A DNA stretch of 64,000 nt from Uloborus plumipes (GCA_038373865.1 JAXGGA010001093.1:1-64000); one strand, 5' to 3'. Counted from the first letter of the stretch, positions 40,655 to 54,303 are shown. Notes: generated by a model not told the origin, from the letters alone. Translations and numbers: made by a program.

Positions 40655-43553
40655 TTTTGTTGATTAGTTGTAAAACTGGTTAAAAAAAAAAAGAAAATTG
40701 AGAAAATGAAAAGAAAAAGGTTAGCTTTCTGTACGAAAAAAAAAAAAAAACCCTCCAAATGTATCCCTTCTTCCCTACGTGCTTTGGCGTTGCAAGGAAA
40801 GCCTTTTATTGATGCAAAAGAAGTGAGCTTATAGACGAAAATACGTCCAACAAAATAAGTTCTTTGTTATTTCTGATTTTTTAAATATTTCTGAAGTAAA
40901 AATTAGGCCATAACCATTTTTTCCGGAAATGTAGTGAGCAGGATTATCTCAGGTTTCTCCTAATTGTTAATTGAGTTTTATCAAAGATAATTTTCGCACA
41001 AGAAAGAACAGTTTGAAAACGACTTGACTATTTTCAACTCTCAAGTAACTATTTTCTTTGTTATTCGGTCAATTTTTATATGCATCAAAATATAAGAGCA
41101 ACATTTACTTTCATTTTACTTTTAAATGCCTTCTTTAGTAATTTGATGTAGATTGGTAATTCCCCACATAGGTTAATACGTTTTCAACAAGAGTGAAACA
41201 AAGTTTCCTTCCCGTATAATACAGAATTTCTCCAACATATATCTATCTTTCCCTCCCTTTTTTTCAAATCTCATTTTTACTAAGGATCGAGTTATATAAA
41301 GTTTATGTAGGCATGCTTCTTTAAAACTTAAGATTTAATAAAGTAAAATATTTCTGTTTCAATTTTTTAGCTGCAATGAACATTTTATAAAATTAATTAT
41401 GTTTAAGTGCTTGGCATTATATTTGAGCATTTTCAAAATAGTAACGCTTTAGTGTGGACAATTTTTTTTTTAAATAAATGCTTAAACGAATTATGTAGAA
41501 AGTAAAAAAAAAATGTAAAAAAAGAGAATACTTATACTTTTTTTAGATAATCTTAGTTTTCTGCAAAATGTACTGAGGTTGAAATGTTTTATAAATAAGA
41601 CAAACAGTTTTCGTTCATTATAGGTGCCAAAAAAAAAAAAAAAAACATTAAAATCAACATTTAGCAGTAAAAATAAAGAAAGTAAAAATGCTCTGCCCGA
41701 TGAAAATTTGGAACCGTTTTTATATTTTTAGGAAAAAAATAGACTTGAACTATGCAGTATTAACTATTATTTTGCACTTGCAAAAATTAAACGTCATTTT
41801 TTTAACAAAAAAGGTTTGATTTTTTTGGTGTTAGTGTTTTATCCGTAATTGTTATTCGTAATTGTTTATTTTCATGTATTTTTTCATGATAAACATTAAG
41901 AAGAACTCTTTCATTCTCTATTTATATTGTGTCCAAAAGTAAGTACAATTTTTGATGCAATTTTTTGTCCAAATCAATTTTATGAAGTCTAGTCTGTTGT
42001 CAAAAAAGTCTGCAGTATAATAATTATTATTTCATGTTAATTTTGATCATAGACTTTTTCCTTTTTATTTAACCATGGCGTTAGTTTACGGTATTTTTTC
42101 TCAATAGTATACTAGAGAACTACAGATATCCACTGAAAACACTATAAACAAAAAGTTTAAAATAATTAAATAAAAAAGTAAATAACAGATATTTACGGGC
42201 AAATCAATGTCTTTAAAAAGTATGTTAGCCAAATGAATTTCAGGCAATTAGAAAACGATAATTTTTTGACACTCGAGTGGTAAAGTAGTTAAATAATTAA
42301 CGGACAAAGTAGTTAAATAATTAATAATCTTAATAATTAGATGTATTGAACACACTCGGCCTGTTTATAATTAAGTATGATTTAATAAATGTATACAAAT
42401 TTGTATTACACTTTTCCAACTGTTAAAACTAGGACAAAAGTGTTAGAATAATAAAATGAAGCACCGGGGGTCAGTAGCAAAACTTTGTTGTTTAAATCTC
42501 ACAGTTCCATCAAAATTTATTACAGAACGAGCATAGACTGACAAATACAATTTCCCCCTCGTCAAAATACTAGTTTGATTTTTTTAGAACTCGTATATTA
42601 ATTGAGTTAACAACGTGGATTTGCTTTACTAAGATATTTTATGTTCTTCTTTTATAAAAAATACATAAAACAAAGAAGTAGCCTGAAAAGTGCTAAAAAA
42701 AAAATGAATTTTACAGAATTTCTGACACTAACTTCCATGCATTTTTTTAAAAATAAAAACACCAACGCGTCCCTTAACTTTTTTTCGTTAAAAAATGCAC
42801 CAAACCGTAGCCGGCCTGATATCTCTTGGTTCTTTCTTTATTACACCAAAAAGTAGTCCGAGCTTCTTCTAGACGCAGCTTAAGTCCTCGCGGTAGGAAA
42901 AGATTTTCGCTTGGGAATGGACTACTGAAGATTAACTTCGGATTATTTTATATTTTTGATTTTTTCCCTAAGTTTCTCTTCTGAGTCTCAATCTCCTTTT
43001 TATTGGAAATGCAAGTGATTTAGTGCGAAATACCGAAGTAGTTATACTACTTTTATTCCCATACACATTTTATTTCTTTACTCCAAAAAATACTGTTCTC
43101 GCTTAACGAACGTCAAAGATATCCCAAGGAGAAGTCCATAAATTTCTAGCTTCTAACAGTAACTATACAACTTATGATCGGTAGCTTCATTTTTAATTGC
43201 AGTTTTCTTTTAGACTAGACTTGTGTTTTTACAACGCACTCAAGAGTTGCAACATTCGCAAATGTTTCAATTTCCATTACCTATCTTTCTCAGAAAATTG
43301 TTGAAAAAAAAACCCTTTAAATGGTAATGTTGATTTATGGGACAGATACTGCATTTAAATATTTACTTTTACGAAAAGGATATCGAAATAATTTGAAAAT
43401 TTATTTGATTTCAAAGCCCTTTGTACGCATGTTAGAGAATACGTGAAGGCATAATTGTTTAAATAGAAGTTACTGATTACAAACATATTTTTTTGAAATG
43501 TTTTAGCACTCCCTAAGTGAGCCTTTCCCGTATACTGTACAATGCCTGTGTGC

Positions 43554-43556
<3 letters not shown>
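40655..43556. other. AT-rich non-coding DNA
   Basis: No gene is recognised. A slightly GC-richer patch at about 42800-42950 follows a 71-codon lysine-rich frame (42641-42856) of no known family. Confidence 0.5.

Positions 43557-43625
<69 letters not shown>
43557..43625. repeat. (TG)n microsatellite
   Basis: Pure TG dinucleotides, about 69 bases, lying 18 bases before a MITE. Confidence 0.97.
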
Positions 43626-43628
<3 letters not shown>

Positions 43629-43643
43629 TGTTTCTTAGAAAAA

Positions 43644-43815
43644 CAGGGATGTCATTTCATGTTTTTCCAAGGGGGGGGGAGGCAAAGTGTGAAAAACAAT
43701 GCAATTTCCTCGGAAAACAGCAGAAACCATGCCCTCTTATATGTAAATACATTGCTTTCTCAAAGCCAAGTGGGGGCAATTGACCCCCCCCTACCCCCCA
43801 TAAAGGACGGGACTG
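43644..43815 (+). mobile_element. Short hAT-like MITE, copy A
   Basis: A 172-bp element beginning CAGGGATGTCATTT and ending AAAGGACGGGACTG. CTTAGAAA stands right after the end (43816-43823) and also two bases before the start (43634-43641), consistent with an 8-bp hAT-type duplication. Interior blocks (AATGCAATTTC, TCGGAAAAC, CTTATATGTAAA, TTCTCAAAGCCA, GGCAATTGACC) are shared with copy B at 45659-45839 in the same orientation. It is non-coding; the 92-codon frame across it is incidental. Confidence 0.8.
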
Positions 43816-43823
43816 CTTAGAAA

Positions 43824-45650
43824 ACTAAGATGTACTTGGTTTTGTTTTAAAAAATACTTTGTTATAAAATAAATAAATAAACGGCCATTGAAAATACCGT
43901 CCATTTCTGATAAAATAGTGTAGAGAATTACGGCAACAGAAACTTTTAAGGGAACAACAACTTATGTTCGATTGTATTCTTTAAGTATTTTAAATTACTT
44001 TTATATTAGAGGTTTTAGGAAAAATCTATAACGTGCATTAGAATATTATGATAAACTAGTGTTAATGCTACAAATTCTTCTACGAATGCATTATTCTAAA
44101 AATATATTTATTTAAATATTTTTATGATCTGTTCTTGGAACTTATAGAAAAAAAAAACTTCATTATTTTATTTATAGTTAAAACGTGTTTCAACTCAAGC
44201 AATCCAAGTTATGTCTTGTTTTTAAAAATTTGTACGGTAAAATAAAGCTTAATCAGAACTATGGTTGTGATTAAACATATTATATTTACGAATGCAGTTC
44301 AGATTTTTTTTCTTAAATTCTGCCATTAAAATTTGCATTAACTATCATTTAAGCAATTTGCGTTTGTGTGTACAATAGAGCTGCATAATTTATACATGAG
44401 TACCATGCCTATATTGATATTCGACCACAAAAATCTAATATTTGAAAAGGTATTGTAACTTGCAAACACTTTTTATGCCCTATACCTATGTACCCTATAC
44501 CCCCTATATATTTGTACCAATGAATAAATAGTATTAATGTATCGGTTTTTCTTGCAAAAATTTTTGTAATACAACAGTTACTGTGCAAAATGTTTATGTT
44601 GAAAAAAAAGCATCAATTTGGCAATACAGATGCTCATTTCATTTTAAAACACTCTATATAACCACATATTTCTACCTGCCGATTATGCAAATGAATTGCG
44701 CATCAATTTTAGATTGACAAATTTTTAATTTGTTACTAGGACATTACAGAATTATTTTAGTAAATGAAATTTTGATTTGTATATTGTGTTGGTAAGAGGA
44801 AAGAAACAGTAGTAGGATATATTGGAGTGGAATAAGGTTATTGTAAAAGATTTTACCTTTCTGCTTAGGAAAATATATACTTGAGTCAACGTTTAACTAG
44901 CAAGAGCTCTTTTACGATCCTGTTTGTGTCAGATTTATTAGATCAATTTGCGAAAATCATCACAATGAGGTGCATATAGAAAGTTCGAAACAAAGAAGCA
45001 AATTAGTGAAAAAATACAAAATCTAACTTTTTACATGGGCCCTAGTTTCTCATAATTATATTTAAGGAAATAATTTTGATTGAAAAACAATACGAACACA
45101 AAAAAAAAAAAAAAATATTGCTGTACGACCGATATTGACCAAGGTATGAAATACAGCATTTTGTGCCTCACACCCCTTTACACTAGCAGTCAATCGCACT
45201 TTTCAGGAGGGGGGCATGTAACATCTAACATGAGTTTATAATTATATGTGTCCAGAGAGTGTGTTTTTTAAAATTGTGTGTGCTGTTACGTAATATAGCA
45301 TACAATTCACATTTTTTTTTTCAATCGCAATGAAAAAGATAAAGATTTTGTTTTTTTACAGAGACAATACGTCATTCTTCTGAAAGAGTGATATGTTCAA
45401 TCCTTGTCATCTGTAATATCTCCTAAAAGAGTGAACTTGAATGTCTCCTTGAGTTTTAGTAACAAATGTCTCTAATTTTTTGGTGTTGGTATTATTTTTC
45501 ACCGGAGATTATTTTCCCAAATGCAATGTAGAGGATATGGGGAACATACAAAATGTTAGATTTCTTACATTTTAAGTTTATTTCCAAACGTTCAATATTC
45601 TAACCCTGTTTTTTTTTTTTTTTTTGATATTTTTGCCGTTCCAAGTATGC
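43824..45650. other. AT-rich non-coding DNA
   Basis: No gene is recognised. An ATGCAAAT word near 44684 resembles a POU-factor octamer, but single words of that length occur by chance. Confidence 0.5.
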
Positions 45651-45658
45651 ATCTAGGA

Positions 45659-45839
45659 CAGGGCCGTCATTTCAAGTTTTTCCAGAGGGGGGCGAAGGGT
45701 CCAAATACAATGCAATTTCATCGGAAAACAAAGAGAACCACGCCCACTTATATGTAAAATAAATACATTGATTTCTCAAAGCCAGGGGGATGAGGCAATT
45801 GACCTTCCCTACCCCCCCCCCCCCTAAATGACGGGCCTA
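45659..45839 (+). mobile_element. Short hAT-like MITE, copy B
   Basis: A 181-bp copy of the element at 43644-43815. It begins CAGGGCCGTCATTT and ends AAATGACGGGCCTA, giving inverted ends of about 13 bases. It is flanked by a perfect 8-bp duplication, ATCTAGGA (45651-45658 and 45840-45847). No coding capacity. Confidence 0.88.
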
Positions 45840-45847
45840 ATCTAGGA

Positions 45848-46625
45848 CTATCGGTTGCAAATGTAGAGATATTGCAGGTATGTACTGTGTATAATTTTTC
45901 ATGTATTCGTGCACCACTTGGAGAAAGAAGAAATATTTTCTAGAGTACACTTTTGTTTTACTTTAGCTTTAAATGTACTATATTACTCAGAACCTTTAAA
46001 TTAGTTCGTACTGCTAGATTAAAATTTAAAATCAAAATAGCTATTGCACTAATTAAGGTTATAGTACAATCTAACATGGTTGTTATCGTTTTGAAGAAGA
46101 AGCTTTACAAGCTAAAACTGGAAAGTTGGAGAGGCATGGGCTCCCCAGAAGTCATGGAATAGGACACTTTCAGAATTTGCAGCTTAAAATATATTCATTT
46201 TTACCCCGCTAATTAGCATGTTGAAATTCAAGCCCCTAACGCAAAACTTGTTTAATCATTGCATTTGCGGAAAGAGCCTCTAATGAACGAATCAATGAAG
46301 GATCATCAAGCGAAGTGAGTCTCGGGCCAATTTAAGAACACTATAAGCAGTCACGAGAATTGCGAAAGACGCAGCCTTAAATGTCCAAAAAATGAACCTT
46401 GAATGATGTTTTTCGTAACATTAATTTGAATACAGCATTAGTTACATCATTAAATTATATATTTTTCATTTCCAGCAACATTTTGAAGAAACATATGTTA
46501 AAAAATAAACAAATAATAATAATAAAAATATAATTTTGACATCTTGAATTCAAATTATATTTTTCGCAATGACGAATTGCGAAAAGTATGTGTATTAATG
46601 TGTGTAGACGTCCGTTTGTGTTGGC
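45848..46625. other. AT-rich DNA with a GC-elevated patch
   Basis: A stretch at about 46200-46420 is less AT-rich and contains CTAATTAG, the core of many homeodomain sites. It may be a conserved non-coding element. No gene is recognised. Confidence 0.4.
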
Positions 46626-46693
46626 GTGTGTGTGTGTGTGTGTGTGTAGGTGGTCAAATGTGTGCATATGTGTGTGTGTGTGTGTGTGTGTGT
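46626..46693. repeat. Two (TG)n microsatellite tracts
   Basis: TG runs at 46626-46647 and 46669-46693 separated by about 21 bases. They lie immediately upstream of the candidate exon at 46727. Confidence 0.95.
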
Positions 46694-46726
46694 AGGCGCC
46701 ATCATATGCTTCGTTTGCTCTTACAG

Positions 46727-46855
46727 GAACTAGAGGTGGACCTGCACCATTTAAAGGAGAGTACTTCTTGTCAACAGGAGCAGGTGGACTGGCTAAGTAG
46801 CTCTGGGCATGGTGTACCGCATGGTGAATACGTGGACATAACATTAGTAGAGTAG
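46727..46855 (+). CDS. Candidate terminal coding exon, product unknown
   Basis: A strong 3' splice site (CTTCGTTTGCTCTTACAG) ends at 46726. From 46727 one frame runs 42 codons in phase 0 to a TAG at 46853-46855. The peptide begins ELEVDLHHLKESTSCQQEQV and continues VDWLSSSGHGVPHGEYVD, a charged, helix-prone start and a polar end. The segment is much less AT-rich than its surroundings and reads like a C-terminal exon. I do not recognise the family. The minus strand is also open here (46455-46844), with a Pro/Ala/His-rich peptide, so the coding strand is not certain. An ATTAAA near 46972 could serve as a polyadenylation signal. No upstream exon was identified in the window. Confidence 0.3.
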   Translation, partial: ELEVDLHHLKESTSCQQEQVDWLSSSGHGVPHGEYVDITLVE

Positions 46856-49800
46856 GGGCCGGTTAGTGAATAACGTTGGTAGATAGCCAATTTGAAAGAG
46901 GGACTACACGACGTCTGAGGTCCAAAAGAAAAGATATAGCAATTTTTTATTGCTAAAGAAAACCTTTTGCATTATTAAAATACAAGATCTCGCACAAGCC
47001 GTGGCGATGCCATGGTGGAGGTTTGCAGGCTAAAACCGATCCAAGAACTCTTGATTTTAACGTATGCTGCCAATACTATAACGGTAGTTATATACAAGTA
47101 AGGATGGTTATGACAAAGGAAGGTAATTTGTTTCTACGCAACCAACCACAACAATCGAAGCAGAAAAAATGAATTTTAAATTTGAAAATATTTGATTTTT
47201 TATTCATTATAACTTTAAATTTACTTTAAAAGGTCTTATAATAACAGAATCAAAATCGAACATGTAACATGCATTTTACGAAAGTTTTATGAAGCTGATG
47301 GGCGATCAGGAATAGATTGAAACAGAGAAGAAAACTATTTTATCTTTCAAGAGCCGTGACTTTCTAAACGTTATAACTACATGGAAATTTCAAAAAGTAT
47401 TAATCACAACCACATATTCAAAATCCAACATAAACTACAAATCTGAAGAAACGTTTTGAAGCTCATGAAAAATCAGCAAAATATATAAACGAAAAAAATG
47501 GTTGACTTCGCAGAGGTAAAGTTTTTAAACAGTATAACTATGAGTTCGCTTGAAAAATTATTACAGCATATGCAGTTTCAAATTCTAATTTTATTACAAT
47601 TGCTTTTAAAAAAGTTTCAAGTTCATGAAACGAAGACTATAATATGGAAATTTTATAAAATCAAAAAAAAAAAACCAAATAAACAAAATTTAAGTTTTTG
47701 AGCATTATAAATGCAAATTAGTTTAAAAAATATAATACTTGAACATTACCCTCTAAAGGTAGGAGGCTAAAATAATACTTACTTTTAACAAAAAGCGCAG
47801 TTTTTTTTTTTGCCAGAAAATGTTATGAAATTTAATTTCGTAAACAGTAACAATACGTTTTTCAAAAATGGATAATAAACACATGGATGGACATTAAATA
47901 GCGCTGTTTTTAAAATGCGCTCTGAATATTTTTCGTAATTAAATGGGGAAAGTGATAAAATCTTGTTTCTATGGCGATAAAAAAAATCCTGAAAAGTAGG
48001 CCACAATGAAATTTCACTAATGAAGATTAGTGATGATACAATCAAGTTGACACGCTGTGTTAGCACTGAGAGAATACTCAAAGAATGTTTTAGCTAGACT
48101 ATTAGTAATAAGAAATAACTAGGGTGACTCGTTTTTGTTTACAAAATTCATCAACTTGCTGCACCAAGTTGCAGTAACCTATGGAGATCTGTTGTTTGCT
48201 AATGGTTACATAAAAATTAATTTCACCACACAGAAAATTTAATACGTACTATAAAAAAATACCTAAAAAAATACAGCAATAAGGTTCTCTATCATAAATT
48301 CTGTGGCATATATTTACACATTGATATTTGGCCATAATCCACGTTAAATATATATACATATACTTTTTTACATACTATAACAGTTTGCTTTTTTGGTAGT
48401 TAAAAACATGTTTTTGAGATTTATAAAGTGACATTTTTAACCATGCAATCAGTAAATTAGTAATTTCAACAAATTCATGCAAATCAGAGAATTTAAGAAG
48501 ACAAAAAATATTAATTTTATGCTGGCATGAAAAGAAGTAAAACCCACAAAGACAGATTTGAATAATAAAAAGGAAAAAAAAGCAGATTTGTTTAAAAAAG
48601 AATCTTTTGAGTCATTTGCTTAAAACAAAATTATTAAATCGCTAGCTACAAATATTTTGGTTGACCACTGAATCTTTGTGCAGATTTTACTGTGCTTCCC
48701 TGTATTAATTATTGAAATGGTTTCAAAATAGAAAGTTAATTTTAGTAGCATAATGAATGAAAATTGAAATCTTACCTTTCCCAGCAAGAGCAGCTCGACG
48801 TCTGTACTGGGGAAGAAAAAGAGCTCAAATTCTGGAAGGGTTCTCTTGTAGAATATAAAGTCCTTCTTAAACATGTTTTCGCATGAGGTTGCAACTTTTA
48901 CTGTCCGTTTCTTCTTTTTTTTCTTTTTCAATTTTTCTCTTTTTATAAATATTTTTAGGTACTTTTTCTCTTTTTTTGGGTTTTTTTTAAAGATTTTTTT
49001 GGTTACTGGTCATTTTGTTTAAGTGTTAGACCGTGATCCTCAGTCGATAGCCTCGAGTACATCATTAACAATGAGCTATTGATCCATCTCACAGCGTTCC
49101 AGGAAATAAAATGCCGTAAAAGTTACTAGAATGAAAAGTTTGCAAATAACGTACTATGGGAAATATAAGTTTGCCGTAATTTGTGAGTTTCCTAGTTTTA
49201 AAAAGTTTCAGAAAATGTCTCTGACAATGTAGTCAATTGCATGTGAGTTTCTTTTACTTTGGGTTTTGCCTTATTCTGAATTTAAGTCTTAAATTTTCAG
49301 CAAAGCTGTAGCGAAAACTTTGTTGTCTCTTAATTTTAAAACACATCGTGGCACTTTTTTTGGACGATATGCCATTTTCTCTTTCAAATATCAGATTTTC
49401 CGTTGGTAGCGCCTTCAACTTTCAGCTTTGAGCAGTCAAAAAGAAGCTTCCAGTTAAGGAAGTTTCATAAGATGTATTACGGATAGTAGTGTAAATGAGT
49501 AAAAGAGTTAAATGTCTGTTCTCCTCAAGTAAGATCATCCTGCTAATAGACTGCAGTTTTAAGTAATCAGTCATTTCTCAGTGTCAAGAAACTGTTAAGG
49601 ATTTTCTTTAATTATATAAAGTTCTTCAACAAAATGTCTGCCCCGTAAAACTTTTTTACTTTTTGCAGAACTTCTTGACGCTTATATACTTATACTGATA
49701 GTTAACGTACATGAGTATTATTGTTGCTAGATCTTAACTGCAATATGTCTCGCATACTACGATATTTTTACTGTCATATTTCTTGTAGGGAAACTTTCTG

Positions 49801-52800
49801 AACAAATTTCTTCTTTTCAAATCTACTTCTTCTATCTTCTTCCAGCCTAACGCTAAGAATACTCCCGTAAATGAATCACATGTAATGGCTTCATTTTGTT
49901 CGTATTCGAATTAGCCGCAATGCGTGTGATCCATTTCATTCGCAAAAAAGAGTTTCAGAAAGGTCATGAACATTTCATTGTTACAACATCGCTTTTCCAC
50001 GAGAATTCTTTAACCTCTTGATCGTGTCAGAATATGTAACATAATTATATCATTCACATAGTATTCATATGCATGAGAGTTTTCAAAGGTATCGAGTCTT
50101 ATCAACTACGAAGATATAGATTACACTATCAACACACGTGGACGGGATGCTGTTTGATAATTTTATGTGATTCTGGTATTTACAGTTTTATGTTACATAA
50201 GGAACTATATCAATGAATATAAATGAATACCCCTTCAGTTCTCGCATCAACGAGTTTTCAGTATATAATTCATCTTTAATATAAAAGCAAATTTTTGTTA
50301 AGTAGGCGAAACGGTGATTAAAATAATAATATAAAAAAAATCATTTTTAGAGGGAAAATCGTTAAGCTACATCATTATAGAAACATTTATCATACTATAT
50401 TGAGTAATATTTTTTCCTAGATAATGTTTTATAACTTTAAACCTGAAATAAAATCATTGCATAAATATCAGGGCATTGAACTAATAAAATAAAAAAGTTT
50501 GCAGTATTTTGGAGATAATCTATTTTTACATTGTTATGAACTTAGTTTTTAAATTTTTAAACTCCTTGGTAAATATCAAGCGTAAGACAATAATCAAACA
50601 GTCAAATCAGCTCTTTAAACGTAAGCAACATTTAAATAATTACATGAAATCAATTAAAGTTCCGAGTGGAAGAACAAAAGGTTATCACATATATTGAAAA
50701 TAATGTGAATTATTACGAAGGTCTTAAGAAATTAATAGTTCAAAGACTGTTATAAACTGCTAAGAATCCTATTTACTCACTATGTATTCCATAAATTAAT
50801 TGATATGTCTCAAAGGGGAATTGAAGCAAATTAGGAACAGAAATGTACTTTAAAAAAGATAAAATAAATAAGTAGTGCTTAATGATGAATAATATCATTA
50901 TTATATTCAACTGCTATCCATAGAATTTATGTAATTTTCTGACATATGTTTGCTTAATTTTTAGTAAAAATTCATGAATATATTACTTAACTATGTCTTT
51001 AAAATATCAGGTATGCACAGTGAGTAAAAGATTTCTATGCAAGTAACTAAAAATATATATATTAAACATTTTTTAGAGGGAAAGTTTAATATAACTATAA
51101 CAGAGTTATAAAAAAATCTACTAGAAAGTTTATAATTAAATCAAAATGTAATAATAGCATTATTGACATATATTAATTTTAAAGAGCATGTATTGTAAAT
51201 GATCAATAAAAATATTTCACTTAGCTTTGATGCGAATAACTGTCATAAGATATTCATTTAAGTATTTATTATCATTCAAAAAGTACTGTTTTTTTTTTCG
51301 CAAATGAAAGATATGAAGAGAATAATTCTTGAAACTCTTCTATGTTTGAAAGATCAGTAGAAACATTTGACATTGCATACAATTCACTAGCATTAATTCT
51401 TAGGCTAAAATATAGGCTAATATCATCGTAACAATGTTCATAGAATTAAATAATATTACTTTCTTATTAAGTTCATTATCTGCATTTCTTTTACTTAAAA
51501 ATTGATGAGATACATTTTCCCCCACCAGGGTGAAGTTTTGAAACTTTATCAGAAGTTTATTACCTAACTGGAGCAAAGATCTTCTTTGAAGTTCGTCTTT
51601 CTGATATTTTCAAATAGATTTCATTTCTCATCTGTCTCATTACCACACAAGCTCAAAACACAGGAGAGTCACTAATATGGTACGTGATATTTAAACATAA
51701 CTCTATGTTGATTTCTTCGTAAAGCTTAAATATCAAATATGAATCATGAGTCCTTTATGCAGTTCTAAGCTGTTCAGTATCTTCATCATAGAGATATATT
51801 TTTTTACACAATAGCGACGACACTCACACACATAAAAAAATGATACTTGGAACTATTCTAAACACAATTACATAGGTTAAAAATACTTAAGCAGCGTACA
51901 AAAAAATAATAAAGCAGCAATTATTTCAACTTAAGCATTAAAGCAACCAAAGAAATTACACTTTAGTTTGCTTTGCAAATCAGATTATTTCTTATGGGGC
52001 TGATTTTAACTAAATTTGTTACGCAGAGAAAATTCAAATGATGGATGGAAAATAAATAAGAAGTGAAACAGTGTTGGGATTTCAATCGAAAAAGGCTTAA
52101 GAAACAAAATACACATTTTAGAAAAGGTTCCTTTTACATGACAGCACTTTATGGACGCACACTGACGTAAAGCGCATCTTAAAAAGTAATTATGTTTAAC
52201 TGAACATACTTAAGAAAGAAATTATTCGTAAAAAAAACCCCTAAGATGTAACCATAACAAATAACTCATAATAAAGATTGTAAACAGATACTTTTTTAAG
52301 GAAGAAAATCCATCGACTAACATTTTTAACTAAATATGATGTAGAAAACGACTTCTAATGAAACTAACAAATATGATCTTTACACAAAACAAATTTCCAA
52401 ATAAGTTTACATAGTAAATATGTCGAAAATTAGAACTGTAATTACAAGAAAAATTAACAGAGTAAACTTAATTCTAGCAAATGCTGCATTAATTATGCAA
52501 TAAGCTCTTTGGGACACAATAAGCATCAACTCTACTGGTATTCATAGTACTGGCATTCGTCTAATCCTCTCCATCTCTTTTTAGTCAAAATTATCACATT
52601 TTTTTGAATACCTCTTTAGTAAGCTCTTTTCACGAAAATCGCCTACCTTTTTATATCACAGATTTTACAGCTATTTTACGTAAATGAAGATTCACAGCTC
52701 GTAATGTAAGCACCAATAGGACCAGTTCTTGTGAGGAAAATTTAGCTACGACTATTGCGCTAAACTATTGGATAATGCACGAAAAGCGATCGGCTAACAG

Positions 52801-53148
52801 CTGCGTAAAAGTGAAGCAGGCTAAAGACGAATATTAGTTTCTACACAACGGCTCAAATCATAAAACATATTTAAGGTATCAATGATTTTTTCTTCCTTTT
52901 AACTCTAACGATTCTGCGGAGGGAGATATGTACAAGAAATTTTTTTCGCTTCGGCACTGCGATATCGACAGCTCCTGAATGGTGAAATGATATTTTAATG
53001 CTTCGGGACATCTTAAGTAAAAGGCCAAGAGGCAACTAATGAAGCATATATCGCAGAAACAAATTTTCACCGCAACTGAGAAATACGAGGAAGAAGTATC
53101 CTACCACTTGTAGATGCTGCCATTGAGAAAAAAACAAAAATGCCTTAC
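46856..53148. other. AT-rich non-coding DNA
   Basis: No gene is recognised in about 6 kb. If the promoter at 53.3 kb is real, part of this interval would be the first intron of a minus-strand gene, but no coding exon on that strand could be supported. Less AT-rich patches at about 49020-49100 and 49840-50030 might be conserved non-coding DNA. Confidence 0.45.
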
Positions 53149-53255
53149 CAGATAAGAAAAACCTCAGAAAAAAAGATCTGAAAAGCGGAAGGGAAGAGGG
53201 AAGTAGAGAAAGCGAAGACAAGCTTGTTGCTTGTGGGGATGGCGCCGAAGAGAGT
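53149..53255 (-). other. Candidate 5' untranslated first exon
   Basis: On the minus strand, a GCACTC initiator-like word places a start at about 53255, some 32 bases below a TATA box. The segment is pyrimidine-rich and contains no good ATG. It ends at ATCTG followed by GTAAGG (intron start 53148), a consensus 5' splice site. This order (TATA, start, short leader, donor) is typical of an animal first exon. There is no transcript evidence and the next exon is not identified. Confidence 0.35.
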
Positions 53256-53280
53256 GCAAGGAGCAAGTAGATGCTCAGGA

Positions 53281-53459
53281 ATTTATAGAGGATGGGCACC
53301 AATCACAGCAGGGAGCGTATCTCGGCGCAGTATCCATGGGAACCGCCCTGTATTGAGTAAGGGGTTGAGCAGGACAGCTGCCAATCAGAGATGACTTCGT
53401 ACATATCGAAGTTCGGAGTTGTGTGTCGCAACAGGGGTACTTATACCGCTAGAAATTGG
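53281..53459 (-). promoter_or_regulatory. Candidate TATA/CCAAT promoter
   Basis: Read on the minus strand, a TATAAAT box lies at 53287-53281. Upstream are two inverted CCAAT boxes (GTGATTGGTG, with CCAAT on the plus strand at 53299-53303, and CTGATTGGCAG at 53381-53385) and a direct CCAAT box at 53459-53455. The whole stretch is GC-elevated relative to its flanks. CCAAT boxes some 15-170 bases above a TATA box are a usual RNA polymerase II layout, although the nearest one is unusually close to the TATA box. The same island might also drive plus-strand transcription. Confidence 0.4.
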
Positions 53460-53460
53460 C

Positions 53461-54253
53461 TGTTTATCTCCTTCTGCTGGCATAAAGTATTTCTAAAGCA
53501 AACAGGAAAATAGTCCGCTATAGTTTGCAAGTTTTTTTTTTTAATAATTTTTTTTTTCAAGCAGAAGCTATTGCACTGAGCATGAAAGATTTAGCAAGCT
53601 AGTGAAAAATATAGAATTGAAATTCGAGTTTTAAATTTGATACCGAATTTATAAGATAGATTTTAAATTAAAATGCTGAATTCATAAGACATTAACCTAG
53701 ATAGTAAAAATAAGAGAAATATCCATCGAACATTGCGTCATTCTAACAAGAGTTACTATGCATTTCATTTTCATTTTTTATAAGAGCCATTGCAAGTTTT
53801 GGATAGTTTAATTTTAACAACTTAGAAATTTTCCATGTTGATGTTTAAAGGCGTTTTAACGAAAAATTTTTATTCAAAATGTTATTTATTATTTTGATTT
53901 GTTTCAGCTTTTTTTTGCGAATTGCTTATATTTTGAGCTCTTTAATTTTATTTCAGCGCATTTCTTATTGTCTTTCAAAACATGAATTTGTTAAAATTTG
54001 TAAAAACATTCCCCGAACTGTTTTTTCTCTCGCAAAGAATGAGAAATAAGAAGCATCTAGATATATATTTTTTTACTTCTATTTACTTGTAAAGATTATT
54101 AATTGCAGTAATAATTATTATACATAAGCAAAACAAATTTACCGAAAAATCACAGAATATTAAGATAGGTAATTACAAATTCAGTACAAATAAATCACGA
54201 TTTTTTTTTTAAAGAAAGTGTTTTGACACAGATCAAGAGAATTTCCTTGCGTA

Positions 54254-54303
<50 letters not shown>

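Noticed and set aside
53036..53302. 88-codon minus-strand frame with a hydrophobic, Ser/Leu-rich peptide
   Set aside because: It begins upstream of the TATA box and reads straight across the splice donor at 53148; the promoter and leader interpretation fits the sequence better.
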